Part shown: in pieces, positions 23,382-26,558 of the stretch
Numbering within the stretch: position 1 is the stretch's first letter
Layout of the letters: each line of letters begins with the position of its first letter
NCBI GenBank assembly: GCA_948794795.1
Contig: CAQGLR010000050.1
Location: 1-26,558, forward strand
DNA from: an uncultured Lachnospiraceae bacterium
GTDB taxonomy: Bacteria > Bacillota > Clostridia > Lachnospirales > Lachnospiraceae
DNA length: 26,558 nucleotides
Direction of reading: 5' to 3'
Notes under the pieces: generated by a model
What the model saw: only the letters and a program-made list of their open reading frames with translations
What the model was told of the DNA's origin: nothing
Databases searched by the model: none
Program-made: the position numbers and the translations under genes

Positions 23382-23454
23382 AAATTACAAGATACATACA
23401 GATGCAATTAGGGACAATTTTAAACTTTTAAAAAACTTACTAATAAATGTATAA
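23374..23454 (+). pseudogene. KilA-N gene remnant, 3' piece
   Basis: The 26 codons after the cloverleaf include LNYKIHTDAIRDNF, which resembles the conserved I-H-T-D-A-I segment well downstream of the KilA-N domain in Firmicutes phage proteins. The region between the two pieces is missing, replaced by the inverted-repeat element. Confidence 0.5.
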
Positions 23455-23523
23455 AATATAATATTAATTATTACCAATATATTGATTTGGATATATTAGA
23501 ATTTATAGAAAAGGAGTTATAAT

Positions 23524-23730
23524 ATGGCAGATTTTAAATATGAAATAATAGAAGAGATAGGTGTTATTTCAGAAAGTCCAAAGGGATGGAGAAAGGAATT
23601 AAATCTTATTTCATGGAATAATGGTACTCCAAAGTATGATATAAGGGACTGGGCGCCAGGACATGAGAAGATGGGAAAAGGTATAACATTGTCAGAAGAA
23701 GAAATTAGAAAGCTTAAAGAACTGTTATAA
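23524..23730 (+). CDS. PC4/YdbC-family ssDNA-binding protein
   Basis: This 68-aa protein has AAGGAG 8 bases upstream. KYEIIEEIGVISESPKGWRK, ELNLISWNNGTPKYDIRDW and GKGITLSEEEIRKLKELL match the YdbC-like bacterial branch of the PC4 transcription-coactivator fold: a four-stranded sheet and a C-terminal helix, dimeric, binding single-stranded DNA. Length is typical. It seems to be monocistronic and sits in a region of decayed mobile DNA. The physiological role of the bacterial family is poorly known. Confidence 0.85.
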   Translation: MADFKYEIIEEIGVISESPKGWRKELNLISWNNGTPKYDIRDWAPGHEKMGKGITLSEEEIRKLKELL

Positions 23731-23836
23731 AAATCTTTATTGTAGATACATACATAAGGATGTATGGTGCGGAAAAAGCAAAACCAGTATTTTTATTTCT
23801 ATTTAAGCCTCATAAAATGCGGCATGGGGGATTTAT

Positions 23837-24427
23837 ATGAATGATAAAACAATTAGTTATTATAACAAGAATGCAAAAGAATTTGCAAAGAGGACAGTTA
23901 ATGCAGATATGGGATTTTGCTATAGCAAATTTACTGCTTTATTACATAATAAAGATTATATTCTGGATGCAGGTTGTGGAAGTGGAAGGGATAGTAAATT
24001 TTTCTTAGAACAAGGGTTTAATGTCCAGGCAATAGATGCTTCTATGGGAATGTGCCAGCTTGCAACAGAATATATAGGAATACCTGTAAAATGCCTGCGT
24101 TTTGATGAAATTGAATTTGACTCACAATTTAATGGGATATGGGCAAATGCTTCTCTTTTACATATAGAAAAAAGTAGTTTGCCAGATATATTACGCAAAT
24201 TTAACAAAGCATTAAAACCAGACGGGATAATGTATGCTTCATTTAAATATGGGGACAAGGAAGAAGAACGGCTAGAACGTTTTTTTAGTGATTACCATAT
24301 TGATGAACTGGAAGAAATATTTTTAAAAGATGGTTTATTTGTACTGGAAGAAAGTTTTGAAACAGAGAATGTGAGGCCAGATTATAAAAATAAGCCGTGG
24401 GTAAATATTATTGTGAGAAAGAAATAA
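23837..24427 (+). CDS. Class I SAM-dependent methyltransferase
   Basis: This is a 196-aa Rossmann-fold methyltransferase. Motif I is ILDAGCGSGRDSKFF (about residues 42-56), the acidic motif II is the D in VQAIDAS, and the post-motif FNGIWANASLLHI ends strand 4; LKPDGIMYASFKYG is the usual later segment. The start is supported by GGGGGAT about 7 bases before the ATG. It resembles small TehB/UbiG-like methyltransferases of unassigned substrate. No clear operon partner. Confidence 0.88.
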   Translation: MNDKTISYYNKNAKEFAKRTVNADMGFCYSKFTALLHNKDYILDAGCGSGRDSKFFLEQGFNVQAIDASMGMCQLATEYIGIPVKCLRFDEIEFDSQFNGIWANASLLHIEKSSLPDILRKFNKALKPDGIMYASFKYGDKEEERLERFFSDYHIDELEEIFLKDGLFVLEESFETENVRPDYKNKPWVNIIVRKK

Positions 24428-24537
24428 TTATTTTAAAATATTTGTAAGAAGGCAGAGAGTATTTATAAATTTATTTTGTGTAAAACCTGTCTGGTATTTA
24501 ACTATATTAACAATAGTTAAAAGGATATTTGCAATCT

Positions 24538-24674
24538 GCAATACCTGCAAGCAGGCATTGGCTGCTTACTTATTGAGATTAAAATAAATTGCATTTTGTA
24601 TAGTGCTGATGTAAAATGAATTTAAGTAAATTATTAACCAGCTGCCAGGAAGATTGTGTATATCTCCCTGGCTG
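24538..24674 (+). other. Two stem-loops upstream of the flavin reductase-like gene
   Basis: In the 276-base gap after the methyltransferase, CAATACCTG pairs with CAGGCATTG around CAAG (24538-24561 region), and CAGC...CAGG (24639-24649) pairs with CCTGGCTG (24667-24674), followed by TATTTTAT. The second may be a terminator or leader hairpin. I do not see the conserved FMN-riboswitch core. Confidence 0.4.
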
Positions 24675-24703
24675 TATTTTATAATTATATGGAGGAATTA
24701 ATT

Positions 24704-25264
24704 ATGAGAAAAAATTTTGGGGCAAAACCTTATACTTATCCACAGCCAGTATTTATTATTGCATCTTATAATGAAGATGGAACACCAAATGCTATGAATG
24801 CTGCATGGGGAGGTATTAGTGAGGCAAATGAAATCAGCATGTGCATTAGCGCAGGCCATAAAACTACTAAAAATATTTTAGAAAGAAAAGCATTTACAGT
24901 AAGTATGGCAGATGCAGCACATGTAACAGAATGTGATTATTTAGGAATAGCTTCTGGTAATAAAGTTTCAGATAAAATACAAAAAGCAGGATTTACTGTA
25001 ACTAAATCCGGGTTTGTGGATGCACCAGTTATTAATGAGCTTGCAGTATGTGTTGAATGTAAATTAAAAAATTATGATGAAAAAACTTCCCGCCTTACAG
25101 GAGAGATAGTTAATGTAAGTGTTGATGAAAATGCACTTGATGCAGCAGGAAATGTTGATGTATCAAAAGTAGTACCAATAGCATTTGACCCATTTAATAA
25201 CCAGTATGTGAAGTTAACAGAAATAGCAGGCAATGCATTTTCTGATGGTAAGAAATTAATGTAG
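24704..25264 (+). CDS. Flavin reductase-like / flavoredoxin family protein
   Basis: This 186-aa protein starts at ATG 24704, set by GGAGG 8 bases upstream. KPYTYPQPVFIIASYNEDG, NAMNAAWGGISEANEISMCI and TTKNILERKAFTVSMAD are characteristic of flavin-reductase-like split-barrel proteins that bind FMN as dimers (flavoredoxin type). The C-terminal VPIAFDPFNNQYVKLTE is also typical. It probably acts in cytoplasmic electron transfer; the partner is unknown. Confidence 0.9.
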   Translation: MRKNFGAKPYTYPQPVFIIASYNEDGTPNAMNAAWGGISEANEISMCISAGHKTTKNILERKAFTVSMADAAHVTECDYLGIASGNKVSDKIQKAGFTVTKSGFVDAPVINELAVCVECKLKNYDEKTSRLTGEIVNVSVDENALDAAGNVDVSKVVPIAFDPFNNQYVKLTEIAGNAFSDGKKLM

Positions 25265-25354
25265 AGGATATTATCCTGGTGCAAAATACAATATTTGTTA
25301 TTAATATTTAAGATACATAAGCCCAATATCATAATACTGGGCATGGGGATTATT

Positions 25355-26464
25355 ATGCAGTTACCAGAGTCTGATGGATTAGAGATACAATATCTTAGCC
25401 GTTTGTTTGACAAAACAAGTGAGTGTTATAAATTTTTCTGGTTCCAGGCAATTATTAACAAGGTACTTGATGGCAAAGATGTTATTACGTATGAAGAATT
25501 AGTTAATGAAATGATAGCTGGTGCCTGGTATATGGTTACAGAATACCATTTGAACCTGGGGCCAAGGGATACATTGGAAAAACTTGTGCACTATATCAGT
25601 AGTACCAGTAATATAAAGCCTTCTGAAAAGAAAGATATAGTTTTGGAATATCTTGAAAACTGTAAGGACAAAGAGGTGTTAAAGAAAAAACGTGTACTGG
25701 TTTATAATGTTCCATACCGTCTGCAGGCTCCATTTATGGATACAATGAAGGGTAAGGCATGGGATGTGCCAGAGAGCCTTCTTATTGACAGGATTAACAA
25801 GGAAAAACGGCTTATATATTATTTTTCCAAATTAAATGGCATGAATACAACAATACATATACAGCCTGGATGGGTTAGTTATATTAATAAGAACCAGGAA
25901 ATTATAAAGGGCTGGCTGCAGTACAATATGATTTTGTATTTGCAGAAAAGAAATCCAAGTGTTCCAGGTATTGCAGATAAGCTGCAGCCTCCTTTAGAAC
26001 GTAAACTGGACAAGGTACAGAAATATTGGAAACTTCTTTTAACATTAAAACCAGTCCATGAAATTTATGGAGATAAAATAATCACAGCAAAAGATATTTC
26101 CATTGACCATTTTGTGCCCTGGTCTTATGTAGCACATGATGAATTCTGGAACCTGCATCCTACAACCAGGGAGATTAACAGCAGTAAGAGCAATAATCTT
26201 CCAGACTGGGATACTTATTTCCCAAAACTTTGCAAGCTGGAGTATTTCTCCTATGAAATAATGAATAATAATACAGCTGTTATGGATGCTTTTGAGAAAT
26301 GTGCAAAGGAACACTTAAATAATAGTGATATTAAAGGGCGTATTTATAAAAAGGGATTGTCATTTACAATGTTTTCTAATGCTTTAGAAGAGGTTGTACA
26401 GCCAGTATACCAGTCTGCAAAGAATTGTGGTTTTCATAACTGGATATATGTAAATAAAAATTAA
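25355..26464 (+). CDS. HNH endonuclease domain protein
   Basis: This 369-aa protein is taken from ATG 25355, behind GGGGAT; the frame is open back to 25295, but that stretch contains a hairpin (GCCCAATAT with ATACTGGGC) and does not look coding. The first 230 residues are largely helical and unrecognised. A beta-beta-alpha-metal HNH motif follows at about 250-285: SIDHFVPWSYVAHDEFWNL (D251, H252), then the Asn of REINSSKSNNLPD. Such domains occur in restriction and defence nucleases, but no partner gene is visible and the window ends 94 bases later. Function unknown; defence is a possibility. Confidence 0.8.
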   Translation: MQLPESDGLEIQYLSRLFDKTSECYKFFWFQAIINKVLDGKDVITYEELVNEMIAGAWYMVTEYHLNLGPRDTLEKLVHYISSTSNIKPSEKKDIVLEYLENCKDKEVLKKKRVLVYNVPYRLQAPFMDTMKGKAWDVPESLLIDRINKEKRLIYYFSKLNGMNTTIHIQPGWVSYINKNQEIIKGWLQYNMILYLQKRNPSVPGIADKLQPPLERKLDKVQKYWKLLLTLKPVHEIYGDKIITAKDISIDHFVPWSYVAHDEFWNLHPTTREINSSKSNNLPDWDTYFPKLCKLEYFSYEIMNNNTAVMDAFEKCAKEHLNNSDIKGRIYKKGLSFTMFSNALEEVVQPVYQSAKNCGFHNWIYVNKN

Positions 26465-26558
26465 CTGGATATTATATTTGTATGTGAAGTGAAGCAATTA
26501 ATGTGTTACAGTTCACACCCCCCAATAAACCATTGTGAAATGTGACGAAATTTATTTT

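Noticed and set aside
24538..24700. FMN riboswitch before the flavin reductase-like gene
   Set aside because: Hairpins are present but the conserved FMN-riboswitch core sequences are not.

Overview
The window is low-GC DNA with strong AAGGAG-type ribosome binding sites, a sporulation sigma factor gene (sigK), an RlmCD-type rRNA methyltransferase, YhaM and a family II pyrophosphatase. This points to an endospore-forming Clostridia, probably Lachnospiraceae. The family-level placement is inference.

Layout. 1-920: the 3' part of a gene with 23 in-frame 18-bp repeats (EEERLR hexapeptides) followed by a degenerate AAA+-like domain. 954-6143: a two-component system (OmpR-type regulator and HAMP histidine kinase), then a two-gene ABC transporter (ATPase and 781-aa FtsX-type permease) preceded by a tandem-repeat operator. 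6317-8941: ppaC, a HAD hydrolase and a thioredoxin, closed by a terminator. 9083-19691: sigK, split in two. 19983-22500: yhaM and rlmCD. 22501-23454: decayed sequence, namely a broken C-terminal extension of rlmCD, a broken KilA-N gene and a cloverleaf-like inverted-repeat element. 23524-26464: a PC4/YdbC-like protein, a methyltransferase, a flavin reductase-like protein and an HNH endonuclease.

Central finding. The sigK halves lie about 10 kb apart. They rejoin in frame if an AA dinucleotide at 9347-9348 recombines with the AA at 19326-19327, giving the family-typical ...ARCIENELLM... sequence. The 9,979-bp insert is a skin (sigK intervening) element. It carries a large serine recombinase and, just upstream and translationally overlapping it, a 62-aa protein that is a candidate recombination directionality factor. 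The element ends carry matched inverted arms (GGCAACAT boxes) around the crossover. SigK has no pro-sequence, so excision may be its main activation switch, as reported for C. difficile.

The cargo is unusual. I see no recognisable phage structural or replication genes. The element carries a leftward nucleoside-catabolism cluster: purine nucleoside phosphorylase, guanine deaminase-like amidohydrolase, Crp/Fnr regulator, phosphopentomutase, concentrative nucleoside transporter and deoxyribose-phosphate aldolase. A palindrome centred at -41.5 from the predicted start of this operon fits class II activation by the encoded Crp/Fnr protein. If excision is confined to the mother cell, that cell permanently loses a purine-nucleoside scavenging pathway which the spore keeps. 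The element also holds a YgjV-like membrane/GNAT-like gene flanked by two related large hairpins.
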